This document shows positions 63,331 through 64,000 of a stretch of DNA of 64,000 nucleotides, in pieces (position 1 is the first letter of the stretch; every line of letters starts with the position of its first letter). Source of the DNA: Alcaligenaceae bacterium SAGV5 (GTDB taxonomy: Bacteria; Pseudomonadota; Gammaproteobacteria; Burkholderiales; Burkholderiaceae_B); the NCBI GenBank assembly GCA_009360345.1, contig SPDP01000001.1, forward strand, positions 1,302,001 to 1,366,000, given 5' to 3'. Both the position numbers and the translations under genes were made by a program. Under the pieces are notes generated by a model. That model did not search any database and was not told where the DNA came from. It saw nothing but the letters and a program-made list of their open reading frames with translations.

Positions 63331-63995
63331 CCACGGCCGCCGGACAGCCGCTGTTCGATTGGGACTATGCCCGCGCGGTGTTGCCCACGTTGCTGGACGG
63401 CCTGGCGGTCACCGTGCAGGCCACCCTGCTGGGCATGGGGCTGGCCGTATCGCTGGGCCTGGCGCTGGCGCTGATGCGGCGGGCGGCATTCCGGCCCCTG
63501 GCCTGGGCCTCGGCGCTGGTCATCGAGTTCGTGCGCAGCACGCCGCTGTTGATGCAGTTGTTCTTCCTGTTCTACGTGCTGCCGGTCACGGGCGTGCGGT
63601 TCTCGCCCCTGGCCACCGGCGTGTTGGGGCTGGGCGTGCACTACGCCGCCTATTGCGCCGAGGTGTACCGGGCCGGCCTGGAAAGTGTGCCGCGCGCCCA
63701 GTGGGAGGCGGCGCTGGCGCTCAATCTCGGCCGCTGGCGGACGTTGCGGGACGTCATCCTGCCCCAGGCGATCCCGCCCATCGTGCCGGCGCTGGGCAAT
63801 TATTTCGTTGCCATGTTCAAGGACACGCCGCTGTTGTCGGCCATCACTGTGGTGGAGCTGCTTCAGGCCAGCAAGATCGCCGGCTCGGCCACGTTCCGCT
63901 ATACCGAGCCGCTTACCCTGGTGGGGCTGATCTTCCTGGCGCTGAGCCTGGCGGCGGCCTGGGGCGTGAGGCGCCTGGGGGCCAGGCTGGGCTGA
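63327..63995 (+). CDS. ehuD: ABC permease, ectoine/polar amino-acid type, EhuD
   Basis: This 222-residue partner permease shows EFVRSTPLLMQLFFLFYVLP, the EAA loop WEAALALNLGRWRTLRDVI and MFKDTPLLSAITVVELL, all typical of the EhuD side. The gene ends five bases before the window edge. The ATPase gene (EhuA) that the transporter needs would be downstream, outside the window. Confidence 0.9.
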   Translation: MTTAAGQPLFDWDYARAVLPTLLDGLAVTVQATLLGMGLAVSLGLALALMRRAAFRPLAWASALVIEFVRSTPLLMQLFFLFYVLPVTGVRFSPLATGVLGLGVHYAAYCAEVYRAGLESVPRAQWEAALALNLGRWRTLRDVILPQAIPPIVPALGNYFVAMFKDTPLLSAITVVELLQASKIAGSATFRYTEPLTLVGLIFLALSLAAAWGVRRLGARLG

Positions 63996-64000
63996 GTCCG

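Noticed and set aside
1..64000. CRISPR arrays, rRNA and tRNA genes
   Set aside because: No regularly spaced direct repeats and no tRNA-like cloverleaf or rRNA stretch was seen when reading the gaps; weak tRNAs inside coding regions cannot be fully excluded by eye.

Overview
The window is high-GC DNA, about two thirds G+C by eye, from a beta-proteobacterium, most likely in the Alcaligenaceae (Bordetella/Achromobacter type). The strongest evidence is the long minus-strand gene run yceD-rpmF-plsX-fabH-fabD-fabG-acpP-fabF-orf-rpoE-rseA-rseB-mucD-lepA-lepB-rnc-era-recO-pdxJ-acpS-nagZ-uvrC-pgsA, a Burkholderiales arrangement. A Bug/TctC solute receptor and many LysR regulators fit the same group. 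This taxonomy is inferred from gene content only. I saw no rRNA or tRNA gene, CRISPR array, prophage or intact insertion sequence.

Positions 1-13756 are a purine/ureide catabolism region. It holds a cut-off ABC solute receptor with a MarR regulator, xdhABC (xanthine dehydrogenase) divergent from a LysR regulator, uraH, puuE, a fused OHCU decarboxylase-allantoate amidohydrolase gene, a class II glutamine amidotransferase, and a NitT/TauT-type ABC transporter that could import a purine or ureide. Together they cover hypoxanthine/xanthine to ureidoglycolate, except that no urate oxidase is present in the window.

Positions 13757-34630 are accessory metabolism and regulation: an orphan hybrid histidine kinase, two LysR regulators, an Fnr-type Fe-S regulator followed by a SapC-like gene, and a GntR/hydroxyacid dehydrogenase/IlvD-Edd dehydratase set for a sugar acid. 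Next comes a six-gene minus-strand operon: a two-subunit Rieske dioxygenase without its reductase, a Bug receptor, an unknown 77-residue protein, a class III aminotransferase and a ThDP enzyme. It lies just downstream of a 1,241-residue SARP/BTAD-cyclase-like-ATPase regulator. I regard this as the least-described system in the window. An MFS transporter follows.

Positions 34631-57231 are the conserved housekeeping block: DNA repair, phospholipid and fatty-acid synthesis, the sigma-E envelope-stress regulon, translation, protein export and RNA processing. The genes are tightly spaced and many overlap by 4 bases. Five copies of a GC-rich dispersed repeat sit in this block. One appears to lie inside the mucD signal-sequence coding region and is read in frame.

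Positions 57232-64000 hold maf, a tetrapyrrole-methylase-family gene, an sppA gene whose 5' end is replaced by unrelated DNA (a probable rearrangement breakpoint), an rhlE-type RNA helicase, a strong terminator, and an ectoine-type ABC transporter (ehuBCD) running to the right edge.
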